Below are positions 52,023 to 59,175 of a stretch of 64,000 bases of DNA, one piece after another (the stretch's first letter is position 1; every line of letters starts with the position of its first letter). Under the pieces are notes generated by a model that had not been told where the DNA came from, searched no databases, and was given only the letters and a program-made list of their open reading frames with translations. The position numbers were made by a program, and so were the translations under genes. This DNA is from Candidatus Methylomirabilis sp. GTDB lineage: Bacteria; Methylomirabilota; Methylomirabilia; Methylomirabilales; Methylomirabilaceae. Location of the stretch: assembly GCA_002634395.1 (NCBI GenBank), contig NSJM01000003.1:1-64000 (forward strand), read 5' to 3'.

Positions 52023-53219
52023 ATGACGCAAGAATCGATTGAATTGTCGGAGAACGAGGTGCTGTCGCCGATTCTTCCCCACGGGGGACGACTTGTCTCG
52101 CGGGTTCTGACTGGGGAGGCCAGGACCAACGCAATAGACAGGGCACGAGATCTCCCCGCGATCTCTCTGAACGCCAGGGCCATCTCCGATGTGGAGTGTC
52201 TGGCCACCGGCGTATTCAGCCCACTCGAAGGGTTTATGAATCGGGCCGACTATGAGGGGGTAGTCCATGAGATGCGCCTGAAGAGCGGCCTGCTGTGGAC
52301 ACTGCCGATTACCCTGGCGGCGCCGAAGGAAGAGGCCGTCAGGCTCAAGCAGGGTGGTGAGGCGGCCTTGCTGGATTCGGATGGTGACCTGCTTGGCCTG
52401 CTTTCAGTGGAGGAGGTGTTTCCCTACGACAAGCAAACAGAGGCATGTCTGGTGTATGGGACCGAAGAGACGCGCCATCCTGGTGTGCAGTACCTGTATC
52501 AGCGAGGCGAGCTCCTGATAGGCGGGCCGATCAGCCTGATTCGGCCCCCGTCGTTACCGGGGTTCGACGACTATTACTGCGTGCCGGCTGAGACGCGGCG
52601 ACGGTTCAAAGAGCGCGGATGGCAGACCATTGTCGGGTTTCAGACCCGCAACCCGATCCATCGGTCGCATGAGTACATCCAGAAATGTGCGTTGGAGTTG
52701 ATGGACGGCCTGCTGATTCACCCGCTGGTCGGTCGGACAAAGCTCGACGATGTTCCGTCAGAGATTCGCCTTCGGTGCTATCGCGCCCTTGAGGAGCGCT
52801 ACTTCCCGAAGGAGCGCGTCATGCTGAGCGTCTTCCCAGGTGCCATGCGGTATGCGGGACCGCGTGAGGCGGTGTTTCACGCGCTGGTCCGCAAGAACTA
52901 CGGGTGCACCCACTTCATCGTCGGAAGGGACCCTGCTGGAGTAGGCGGTTACTATCACCCATACGCGGCCCGCGATCTTTTCTTGCGGCTGTCACGCGAC
53001 GAATTGGACATTACCCCGCTCTTTTTCGATGAGGCGTTTTTCTGCCGCCGCTGCGATGGTATGGCCTCGGCCAAGACCTGCCCGCATGACGCATCCGAGC
53101 GGGTGACGCTGAGCGGTACGCGTGTTCGCGAGCTCCTTCGGAGCGGCGAACCGCTGCCGGAGGAGTTCACGCGGCCTGAGGTCTCCGAGATCCTGGCGGA
53201 GTGGATGCAGGGTGGATAA
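52023..53219 (+). CDS. sat: sulfate adenylyltransferase (ATP sulfurylase, single-chain type)
   Basis: A 398-aa homomeric ATP sulfurylase that activates sulfate to APS. PUA-like N-domain (LPAISLNARAISDVECLATG, FSPLEGFMNRADYEGV) is followed by the catalytic GFQTRNPIHRSHEYIQ, HPLVGRTKLDD, HFIVGRDPAGVG and a zinc-binding-like C-x2-C...C (FFCRRCDGMASAKTC). No fused APS kinase. ATG 52023 follows GGAG at five bases; in-frame ATGs at 51975 and 52005 are weaker. It ends directly against the convergent rhodanese gene. Confidence 0.95.
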   Translation: MTQESIELSENEVLSPILPHGGRLVSRVLTGEARTNAIDRARDLPAISLNARAISDVECLATGVFSPLEGFMNRADYEGVVHEMRLKSGLLWTLPITLAAPKEEAVRLKQGGEAALLDSDGDLLGLLSVEEVFPYDKQTEACLVYGTEETRHPGVQYLYQRGELLIGGPISLIRPPSLPGFDDYYCVPAETRRRFKERGWQTIVGFQTRNPIHRSHEYIQKCALELMDGLLIHPLVGRTKLDDVPSEIRLRCYRALEERYFPKERVMLSVFPGAMRYAGPREAVFHALVRKNYGCTHFIVGRDPAGVGGYYHPYAARDLFLRLSRDELDITPLFFDEAFFCRRCDGMASAKTCPHDASERVTLSGTRVRELLRSGEPLPEEFTRPEVSEILAEWMQGG

Positions 53220-53885
53220 TCAGCTTTTCGGCGGTATTGGCGGGCGGATGGTAGGGTAGTCGGCCTTGAACCAGTTGCCCATACCCCCCGGAACATTCGC
53301 GACTCTTGGAAAGCCGTGATGCAGCAGGATGCTGGCCGCCGCACTGCTGCGTATGCCTTCTTCGCAGATCAGGATGATATCACGGTGCGGGTCGAGCGCA
53401 GTAGCGCGCCGCCAGACCTCTCCAAGCGGGATGGAGCAAGAGCCGTCGATGCAACCCAACGTTCGCTCGAACGGCTCTCTTACGTCGATCAGCATCAGCT
53501 CATCGTGGGGAGCGTTCAGTCGTTGCCGGAGCGCGGCGACAGGCACCTGTGACAGCGTGGCCGACGGGAATCCGGCGCGACCCCATGTCTCGATGCCGCC
53601 CACGACGGTTCCCAGCAGGGGATTGCGAAGAGTCTTCTGCAACGCCTCGGTCGCGGCCTCCGCAACACCTGCCTCCCCGGAAAGGAGCACGATTGGGGGG
53701 CCGGGCGGGATGGCAGTCGCAACGCGCTCAGGGAGACTCTTGCGACTAAAGACAACGTGAATACTCCCCGGGATATGGCTTGACGCGAACTCCTCATAGG
53801 GACGCAGATCGATCAAAAGTGCGCCGGCCTCTAAGACGCTTTTCATCTGATGTGGAGTCAACGCCGGTATCTCGGTCGGCATCAT
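53220..53885 (-). CDS. tandem rhodanese-domain protein (first domain inactive)
   Basis: A 221-aa protein with two rhodanese domains. The N-terminal one (LEAGALLIDLRPYEEFASSHIPGS, about residues 15-100) has Ser where the catalytic cysteine should be (VLLSGEAGVAE). The C-terminal one (LMLIDVREPFERTLGCIDG, about 125-215) has the active cysteine in LICEEGIRSSAAAS. The long upstream frame overlaps the NIL gene on the other strand and is a shadow. I take ATG 53885 as the start (ATG 53882 is also possible), although no ribosome site is clear. It is convergent with sat, and its stop is the very next base. It probably handles persulfide for this sulfur cluster. Confidence 0.85.
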   Translation of the reverse strand: MMPTEIPALTPHQMKSVLEAGALLIDLRPYEEFASSHIPGSIHVVFSRKSLPERVATAIPPGPPIVLLSGEAGVAEAATEALQKTLRNPLLGTVVGGIETWGRAGFPSATLSQVPVAALRQRLNAPHDELMLIDVREPFERTLGCIDGSCSIPLGEVWRRATALDPHRDIILICEEGIRSSAAASILLHHGFPRVANVPGGMGNWFKADYPTIRPPIPPKS

Positions 53886-53912
53886 GTTCACGCTGGTTGA
53901 GAGAAACACATC

Positions 53913-53941
53913 TTGCGCATTGTGTCTAAACCCTTTATACT
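53913..53941 (+). promoter_or_regulatory. putative promoter of the first NIL gene
   Basis: TTGCGC (53913-53918) and TATACT (53936-53941) are 17 bases apart. The expected start is near 53948. It lies in the 99-base-plus gap between the divergent rhodanese and NIL genes. Confidence 0.5.
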
Positions 53942-54041
53942 CCACCGCACACGAAGGACTCAAGCGAAATCCGATCGAATAACGATGACCCAAGATCTGA
54001 ATCCGGGATGTCCGGACGACGATCGATCTCCGAGAGACCTG

Positions 54042-54281
54042 ATGGCAAAGAAGCGCGTACACTTGACGTTTACCGGAAAGCTTGCCGAGGAGCCGATCCT
54101 GTGGCAGTTGAGTGAGACGTTTGACCTGGTCTTTAGTATTCGTCAGGCCGACTTCACCGAGGGGATCGGGTGGATTATGGCTGAGCTCGAGGGGGACTTG
54201 CAGTCGCTTGAGAATGGGATCAGGTGGCTGGAGGATCATGGCGTCCAGGTCGCGCCGATCGAGCAGGATGTCGTCTCTTGA
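54042..54281 (+). CDS. NIL-domain small protein 1
   Basis: A 79-aa free-standing NIL (ferredoxin-fold) domain: KKRVHLTFTGKLAEEPILWQL, IGWIMAELEGD, LENGIRWLEDHGVQVAPIE. NIL domains also occur at the C-terminus of the methionine importer MetN, where they bind methionine. They also occur with ferredoxins in methanogen homocysteine synthesis. I chose ATG 54042 because it aligns with the paralogue at 54540 (both begin MAK-). ATG 53985 would add 19 unrelated residues. It lies just upstream of a SAM riboswitch, but outside the unit that the switch controls. Confidence 0.8.
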   Translation: MAKKRVHLTFTGKLAEEPILWQLSETFDLVFSIRQADFTEGIGWIMAELEGDLQSLENGIRWLEDHGVQVAPIEQDVVS

Positions 54282-54340
54282 AAGGCTCGATTTTTGCTTG
54301 ACAGGGAAAAGCAGGTTTGATTATATAGCCACGTTTCACC

Positions 54341-54456
54341 TTTTCATCCAGAGTGGCTGAGGGACTGGCCCTGCGAAGCCACGGCAACCGGTTTGCGGTG
54401 TATTCCGGCAAACAGTGGTGCCAACTCCTACATCCCAGATACAGGGCGGGATGAGA
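54341..54456 (+). promoter_or_regulatory. SAM-I riboswitch (S-box)
   Basis: Conserved S-box blocks are seen in order: GAGTGGCTGAGGGACTGGCC, AAGCCACGGCAACCGG, GGTGCCAACTCC and GGGATGAGAGA. Helices that can be drawn are P1 TCATCC/GGATGA (54344-54349/54449-54454), P2 GTGGCT/AGCCAC (54353-54358/54377-54382) and P3 GTTTGC/GCAAAC (54391-54396/54408-54413). It is followed by an intrinsic terminator. GAGAAGG (54460-54466) can pair with CCTTCTC (54488-54494) of the terminator stem, an antiterminator typical of S-box leaders. SAM would therefore shut off the NIL-thrC-moaD unit. Confidence 0.92.
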
Positions 54457-54483
54457 GATGAGAAGGAAGCCGTCGATTTCGAC

Positions 54484-54520
54484 AGCCCCTTCTCGTAACG
54501 GTGAGAAGGGGCTTTTCATT
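54484..54520 (+). terminator. intrinsic terminator of the SAM riboswitch
   Basis: AGCCCCTTCTC (54484-54494) and GAGAAGGGGCT (54503-54513) make a perfect 11-bp stem with an 8-base loop. It is followed by a T-rich run (TTTCATTTTC). It sits 20 bases before the NIL2 start codon. Confidence 0.92.
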
Positions 54521-54539
54521 TTCAAAAGGGGATTACGTG

Positions 54540-54776
54540 ATGGCAAAACGGATGATTACCCTCATCTACCCGCAGGCACTTATCAAGGAACCGGTGATCT
54601 ACCGTCTTGCGCGGGAGTTTACGCTTATCCCCAATGTCCGTCGGGCGCGAGTGACGGAGCAGACGGGCGAGGTCATGTTGGAGCTTGACGGCGAGGAGGA
54701 CGCGTTAAATAAGGGGATTGCCTACCTGGTTGGTTTGGGGATCAGGGTGGAGCCGACTCCGGAAAAGAGATGTTGA
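54540..54776 (+). CDS. NIL-domain small protein 2
   Basis: A 78-aa NIL domain: AKRMITLIYPQALIKEPVIYRL, NVRRARVTEQTGEVMLELDGEEDALNKGIAYLVGLGIRVEP (in parts). It is a paralogue of the protein at 54042. As the first gene behind the SAM riboswitch it is very likely part of methionine metabolism, perhaps as a methionine sensor or a partner of the sulfur-transfer enzymes. ATG 54540 follows AAGGGG. Two bases separate its stop from thrC. Confidence 0.85.
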   Translation: MAKRMITLIYPQALIKEPVIYRLAREFTLIPNVRRARVTEQTGEVMLELDGEEDALNKGIAYLVGLGIRVEPTPEKRC

Positions 54777-54777
54777 C

Positions 54778-56040
54778 ATGACGCAGGTAAAGGGATTGAA
54801 GTGCAGAGAGTGCGGCCGACCCTACCCGGCTGACCCGTTGCACGTCTGTGAGTTCTGCTTCGGACCTCTTGAGGTCGATTACGATTACGACGCGCTTCGA
54901 GGGAGACTGACCAGAAAAGCGATCGAGGCCGGACCGCCAAGCATCTGGCGATATAAGGCGCTGCTGCCGATTGAAGGGGAGCCTGTAGTCGGGAAACATT
55001 GCGGGATGACGCCCCTCGTGAGGACAAACAATCTGGCGCGCGCGTTAGGTATGCGAGAGGTCTATGTCAAGAACGATACCGTGAGTCACCCCACCTTTTC
55101 ATTTAAGGATCGGGTCGTGGCGGTAGCGGTAACCAAGGCTGTAGAGTTTGACTTTCAGGTGGTGGCCTGTGCCTCCACCGGCAATCTGGCAAACTCAGTG
55201 GCGGCCCACGCCGCCGAAGGGGGGCTTCGAAGCTTCGTCTTTGTGCCGGCCGACCTGGAGCAGGGCAAGGTGCTGGGTACCCTGATCTACAATCCGAAGC
55301 TGGTGGCTGTGGACGGCAACTACGATGAGGTGAATCGCCTCTGCAGCGAGATCGCCGATAAATACGGGTGGGCATTTGTAAACATTAATATCCGGCCTTA
55401 CTACGCTGAGGGCTCCAAGACCTTCGGGTACGAGATTGCAGAGCAGCTTGGCTGGCGCGCGCCCCAGCACATCGTTGTGCCGGCCGCGGGGGGTTCGCTG
55501 GTCACGAAAATCTTGAAAGGGCTCAAGGAGTTCGATCGCCTCGGTCTCCTGAATGGCGGCTGCGCCACGCGGATGCACGTGGCCCAGGCGGCAGGATGTG
55601 GTCCCATTGTGACCGCCATTAAGGCGAACAGCGAGATCATCAAGCCGGTTAAGCCCCAAACAATCGCCAAGTCGCTCGCCATCGGAAACCCGGCGGACGG
55701 CTACTATGCCTACAAGGTTGTCAAGGAGAGCGGCGGGCATGGGGAACATGCCACGGACGAGGAGATCGTGGAAGGGATGAAGCTGTTGGCAAGCACTGAA
55801 GGGATCTTTTCTGAGACGGCAGGCGGGGTCACGGTGGCGGCGGCCAAACGGCTGATCGAGCAGGGACGGATCCCCAGGGACGAAAGCCTGGTACTCTGTA
55901 TCACCGGCAACGGGCTGAAGACTCAGGAGGCGGTCGCCTCGTCATTAAAGGTTCGGTTGCACATTAAGCCGACCCTCCGATCGTTTGACGAGGCGATGGC
56001 GTCTCATGACATTGACGTGATGCCAAAAAGTGTAAATTGA
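54778..56040 (+). CDS. thrC: threonine synthase homologue under SAM riboswitch control
   Basis: A 420-aa fold-type II PLP enzyme. An N-terminal zinc ribbon (Cys9, Cys12, Cys24, Cys27 in LKCRECGRP and VCEFCFGPL) precedes the PLP lysine Lys110 (HPTFSFKDRVV). ACASTGNLANSVAAHAAEGG, VPAAGGSLVTKILKG and CITGNGLKTQEAV are also present. By homology it converts O-phosphohomoserine to threonine. However, its riboswitch, its NIL partner and the MoaD sulfur carrier immediately downstream all point to homocysteine/methionine synthesis. It may therefore use O-phosphohomoserine with a carrier thiocarboxylate. This is inference; true threonine synthase activity cannot be excluded. Confidence 0.85.
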   Translation: MTQVKGLKCRECGRPYPADPLHVCEFCFGPLEVDYDYDALRGRLTRKAIEAGPPSIWRYKALLPIEGEPVVGKHCGMTPLVRTNNLARALGMREVYVKNDTVSHPTFSFKDRVVAVAVTKAVEFDFQVVACASTGNLANSVAAHAAEGGLRSFVFVPADLEQGKVLGTLIYNPKLVAVDGNYDEVNRLCSEIADKYGWAFVNINIRPYYAEGSKTFGYEIAEQLGWRAPQHIVVPAAGGSLVTKILKGLKEFDRLGLLNGGCATRMHVAQAAGCGPIVTAIKANSEIIKPVKPQTIAKSLAIGNPADGYYAYKVVKESGGHGEHATDEEIVEGMKLLASTEGIFSETAGGVTVAAAKRLIEQGRIPRDESLVLCITGNGLKTQEAVASSLKVRLHIKPTLRSFDEAMASHDIDVMPKSVN

Positions 56041-56088
56041 AAGGCGAGTATGGAGTCGGCGCAGAATTTATCGAAAGGAGCGAAATCG

Positions 56089-56373
56089 ATGAGTGTGAAG
56101 GTGCGTATCCCTACCCCGTTGCGTGGTCTGACCAGCGGTCAAGGGGAGGTCGAGGGGCAGGGTAACTCCATTAATGAACTGATCGAAAATCTGGAGCAGT
56201 CGTACGCCGGTCTGAGAGAGCGGATCTATGATGAGGGCGGTAGTGTCCGCCGTTTCATCAATATCTATGTGAATGAGGAAGACATTCGATTTCTGCAGGG
56301 CATCTCAACGCCGCTGAAAGCGGGGGATCTGGTCTCTATCGTCCCGGCCATCGCCGGCGGGTCGTGGGACTGA
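56089..56373 (+). CDS. MoaD/ThiS-like sulfur carrier with masked Gly-Gly
   Basis: A 94-aa ubiquitin-fold carrier: MSVKVRIPTPLRGLTSGQGEV, INELIENLEQSYAGLRERIYD, FINIYVNEEDIRFL, LKAGDLVSIVPAIAGG. The Gly90-Gly91 pair is followed by Ser-Trp-Asp, so a peptidase must expose it before adenylation, as with HcyS/QbsE carriers. The JAMM enzyme at 46708 is the obvious candidate and the MoaD::MoeB fusion the candidate E1. ATG 56089 lies eight bases after AAAGGAG; an in-frame ATG at 56050 lacks one. It resembles the fused carrier domain at 42969 (both have VxIPTPxRGLT). CysO-like is a fair name, but MoaD of molybdopterin synthesis is unlikely without moaE/moaA nearby. Confidence 0.88.
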   Translation: MSVKVRIPTPLRGLTSGQGEVEGQGNSINELIENLEQSYAGLRERIYDEGGSVRRFINIYVNEEDIRFLQGISTPLKAGDLVSIVPAIAGGSWD

Positions 56374-56391
56374 TTCTTGAATGCGGAGGGA

Positions 56392-56405
56392 CCAGGCGCG
56401 CCTGG
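56392..56405. other. perfect 14-bp palindrome between convergent genes
   Basis: CCAGGCGCGCCTGG lies 19 bases after the MoaD stop, in the 64-base gap before the convergent TPR gene. It could be a weak bidirectional terminator or a protein-binding site. There is no T-run. Confidence 0.5.
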
Positions 56406-56437
56406 GAAAGAGGGCTATTGACGACTAGCGCTGCTCT

Positions 56438-58393
56438 CTAACGCCTTACCGCTTTTCGGCGACGCGTCGAGGATTTCGCCTTAGGTGTGGATGCCGTCAG
56501 CCACGCCTCGGCGCCTGGGGTTGCCCGCCAGGCGCCGCCTAAGTCGTGAGCACAGAGCACGGCTTCCTCACGGCTTCCGAATGCGTACGATTCCGGCAGC
56601 GGGCCAGGCCACTCCGCTTTACTGATCAGATACGCGGGAACGTGCCGGTTTGCGCGGACCGCCGTTCGCAATTGGTCTCGCGCAAGCTTGCTATCCCCTT
56701 CCCGACGAAACGTCCACAGCGCCAACCCGTATTGCCAGGTCGCGCTGATGTCACCGTCGAATTGCTCGAGCAACGCTTTAGCCTCGCCGTCTCGACTCGC
56801 GGTAAGCAGGACAGGGAGGAGGATATCCCGGACGCCCTGATTATCGGTCGGGTTGAGGCGGAGGAGCTCCTGGTAGTGGCCGATTGCGTCGTCAACCTGG
56901 CCTAGCTCCTCCAAGCACCGGGCCAACCCGAAACGGGCTCGCATGTAGGGTCTGGTCTGGACGATCCCCCAGAAATGCCCCGCCTGTTCCTCGAAGGTCA
57001 ACGGCCCCAGCGCACGCTCTCCGGCGGAGACCGCCTGCGCGTACAGGCCATGAGCGGTTTTGGGGTCTGCGGCCTGCTCCGCCAGTATTACGTATGCGTC
57101 GGCGCAGTCGGTCGATAGCTCCAGGGCCTTGCGCGCCAGTTGTGTTCGACGTCGGCCACGCGCTTCGAATGCCCGATAAACAAGATCCTGCGCACGCTCC
57201 AGGGGCGTAGTGGCGGTGGAAGGAATCTCATCGAACGTGCCACCGATGAACCGCTCCTGCATCGCCTGATTCGCTTGCTCCAGATTGTCGAAATCGGATC
57301 GAACCATGAACCGTTCCATGCTCCGCCGGTCGGGGAGGCGGCCGCCCTGTGCCGGACGAGGCGCACCGTGCCCGTCGGCAGGCAGGTCGAGCGGCTGAAG
57401 CAGCTCGGGGATGCAGAGCGTGAACGTGTTCAGCCCGTCGGCTGTGTGAATCTGCCGGCTCCAGCGTCCCTGATCAATCTCCTCCTCGGTCGTCTCCGCC
57501 AAGGCAAGCAGCAGTCCCTCCAGGTAGGCGAGAACTCCGGCGTCAGGGCGGGTGATCGTCACATTCGGACCGCCAATCCTCAGCGCGACGGGATATGCGT
57601 GGTCTGAAGCCACTGCGAGCCCATGATCTTCCCAGAGATCCGCGTCTCCGCATGACATCGCCTGGATCGGACCGAACCACACCGCCCACCGGGATCGAGC
57701 CTGCACGAAGGTTTCCGGATCTGGATCGGCCTGGATAGCTTCGAAATCATCCGGTGACTCGAAGAACCCCACGCCAAAGACCTGTCCAGCGGTGCCCAGT
57801 ACCGTGAAGTGCTGAAGACCTCGCTCCGCCGATGGGGCCTCGACATGGATCAGATCCTCATCGGTGAGGTGGCGCCACGGCGCCGCCAGGTAGAAACGCT
57901 TGGCTGCGTCCCCAAAGGTCCGCATCCGCTCGATCGTCACGCCCGGCGCATCCAGCGCATCCGGCGGCAGCGGCTCGCCGCCGATGGCCTCCCCGTAGTG
58001 GGCCAGTACTTGCTTGATAGCCCGAAGGTCGTTGGACACCGTAAAGGTGAGCTGCTCATCGCCTAAGGCGCGCACGAGATAGGCGCCGACGTCCGCGTCG
58101 GCGACGTCAAGGCACGCAGGACGACATCCGGCGAGTTTCTTGTTGAGTCCAAACTCCAGCAGTGTCTCCAGCGCGAGGTCGGGGTCGTGTCCCCCGGATT
58201 CCGGCTGCATTTTCATGTGCAGAGATCCGGTGCGCAGGCTGACCCAGATTGCAGCCCATGGCCGATACGGCCCGCCATCCGGGCCATGCTCCAGCCAGAC
58301 CGGCAGACGTACGAGGCCACCCTGCCAGACCTCGGCGGCGTGCCGCGGGAGCCGTACAAAACGCGTGATGCGAAGAGGAGAGACGGCGCTCAT
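56438..58393 (-). CDS. large TPR protein (ST7-like / DUF6930-type), function unknown
   Basis: A 651-aa soluble protein without signal peptide. The N-terminal 370 residues show mixed alpha/beta features (LRITRFVRLPRHAAEVWQGG, WAAIWVSLRTGSLHMKMQP, RWAVWFGPIQAMS). The C-terminal half (about 400-600) has TPR-like helices, including AFEARGRRRTQLARKALEL, DAYVILAEQAADPKTAHGLY, HFWGIVQTRPYMRARFGLA and ELGQVDDAIGHYQELLRLNP. This second half resembles ST7-type TPR proteins found in scattered bacteria. A lysine/arginine-rich tail ends the protein. No partner is obvious; it stands alone between a convergent carrier gene and a repeat-bearing gap. Confidence 0.8.
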   Translation of the reverse strand: MSAVSPLRITRFVRLPRHAAEVWQGGLVRLPVWLEHGPDGGPYRPWAAIWVSLRTGSLHMKMQPESGGHDPDLALETLLEFGLNKKLAGCRPACLDVADADVGAYLVRALGDEQLTFTVSNDLRAIKQVLAHYGEAIGGEPLPPDALDAPGVTIERMRTFGDAAKRFYLAAPWRHLTDEDLIHVEAPSAERGLQHFTVLGTAGQVFGVGFFESPDDFEAIQADPDPETFVQARSRWAVWFGPIQAMSCGDADLWEDHGLAVASDHAYPVALRIGGPNVTITRPDAGVLAYLEGLLLALAETTEEEIDQGRWSRQIHTADGLNTFTLCIPELLQPLDLPADGHGAPRPAQGGRLPDRRSMERFMVRSDFDNLEQANQAMQERFIGGTFDEIPSTATTPLERAQDLVYRAFEARGRRRTQLARKALELSTDCADAYVILAEQAADPKTAHGLYAQAVSAGERALGPLTFEEQAGHFWGIVQTRPYMRARFGLARCLEELGQVDDAIGHYQELLRLNPTDNQGVRDILLPVLLTASRDGEAKALLEQFDGDISATWQYGLALWTFRREGDSKLARDQLRTAVRANRHVPAYLISKAEWPGPLPESYAFGSREEAVLCAHDLGGAWRATPGAEAWLTASTPKAKSSTRRRKAVRR

Positions 58394-58514
58394 AGCTTAC
58401 CCTCTGGATTCACGTTTCACTAACGGCGGCTGTTTTTGGCAATAGCTCACGTGAGGTGCCGCTCCACAGCGCACGCACATCTCATGAGTGAAGCCATCAA
58501 CGGTCAGCCGAGCT

Positions 58515-58540
58515 GTCGGGTTACGCTGCACTAACCCGAC
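58515..58540. repeat. dispersed hairpin repeat (GTCGGGTTA family)
   Basis: GTCGGGTTA (58515-58523) and TAACCCGAC (58532-58540) are perfect inverted repeats around CGCTGCAC. This belongs to a widespread intergenic repeat type (gggttacgctgc...taaccc). It lies in the 224-base gap 58394-58617 between two minus-strand genes; nothing else is recognisable there. Confidence 0.7.
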
Positions 58541-58617
58541 CTACGGCTCGTGTTCGCCCTATTAAGGAAACCATTCCCGCTTCCAGGGACGCTTGCGGTG
58601 GTTACGGCGAGGAGCCC

Positions 58618-59175
58618 TTACTTCGAGGTCCGATTGAACCGTTTGATAATCTCGGCGCTGATATCGAGATGTTTGTCAAAGTATAAGAGACCCGGGCGGC
58701 GCGCCTCCAGGATGAGGGAAAACCCTTTTTCGGTGATGTAGGCTGATAAAATAGGATCGATCCGGTCGGCAAGTTCCTGGATACTCTTCGTCTCCGCATC
58801 CTTCAATTCCTCAGTCTTATCTTCGAGGAGCCGTTGCAAGACTGCTTCGCCTTGCTCCAGCGCGGCGGTACGGGCCTGCTGTTCTGCAGACGTGAGCCGA
58901 GGCGCGGCCGCCTCAAGATCCTTCCGGCGCGCGAGCAGCTTTGTCTGCTCGGCCTTCATTTCTTTCTTCAGTTTCTCAGCGAGTTTTTCTAATCGCGCCT
59001 TGGCGGCTTTGCCGGCCTTGGATTCAAGGGCTACCTCCCGGAAGTTCAATACGCCGATCTTTGAAGGCTCTTGACCGGATGCTGCCGACGGAACGGTGAG
59101 CGCAATACCCGCAATCAGATAGGCGATGGAGCACTCGGAGAAGAAACGTACAACCGTTGAGATCGTTTTCATCAT
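58618..59175 (-). CDS. second Skp/OmpH-like periplasmic protein
   Basis: A 185-aa exported protein: signal peptide (YLIAGIALTVPSAASGQE), then SKIGVLNFREVALESKAG, a long coiled coil rich in K/E/A (about residues 60-145), and FSLILEARRPGLLYFDKHLDISAEIIKRF (in parts). This is the OmpH layout but diverged from the Skp at 17262. It starts one base into the previous stop (TAATG). Its neighbours are small envelope proteins of unknown role, so it may serve a dedicated client. Confidence 0.85.
   Translation of the reverse strand: MMKTISTVVRFFSECSIAYLIAGIALTVPSAASGQEPSKIGVLNFREVALESKAGKAAKARLEKLAEKLKKEMKAEQTKLLARRKDLEAAAPRLTSAEQQARTAALEQGEAVLQRLLEDKTEELKDAETKSIQELADRIDPILSAYITEKGFSLILEARRPGLLYFDKHLDISAEIIKRFNRTSK

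Noticed and set aside
53886-54239. N-terminal extension of the rhodanese protein
   Set aside because: It runs antisense through the NIL gene and its promoter and resembles no domain.
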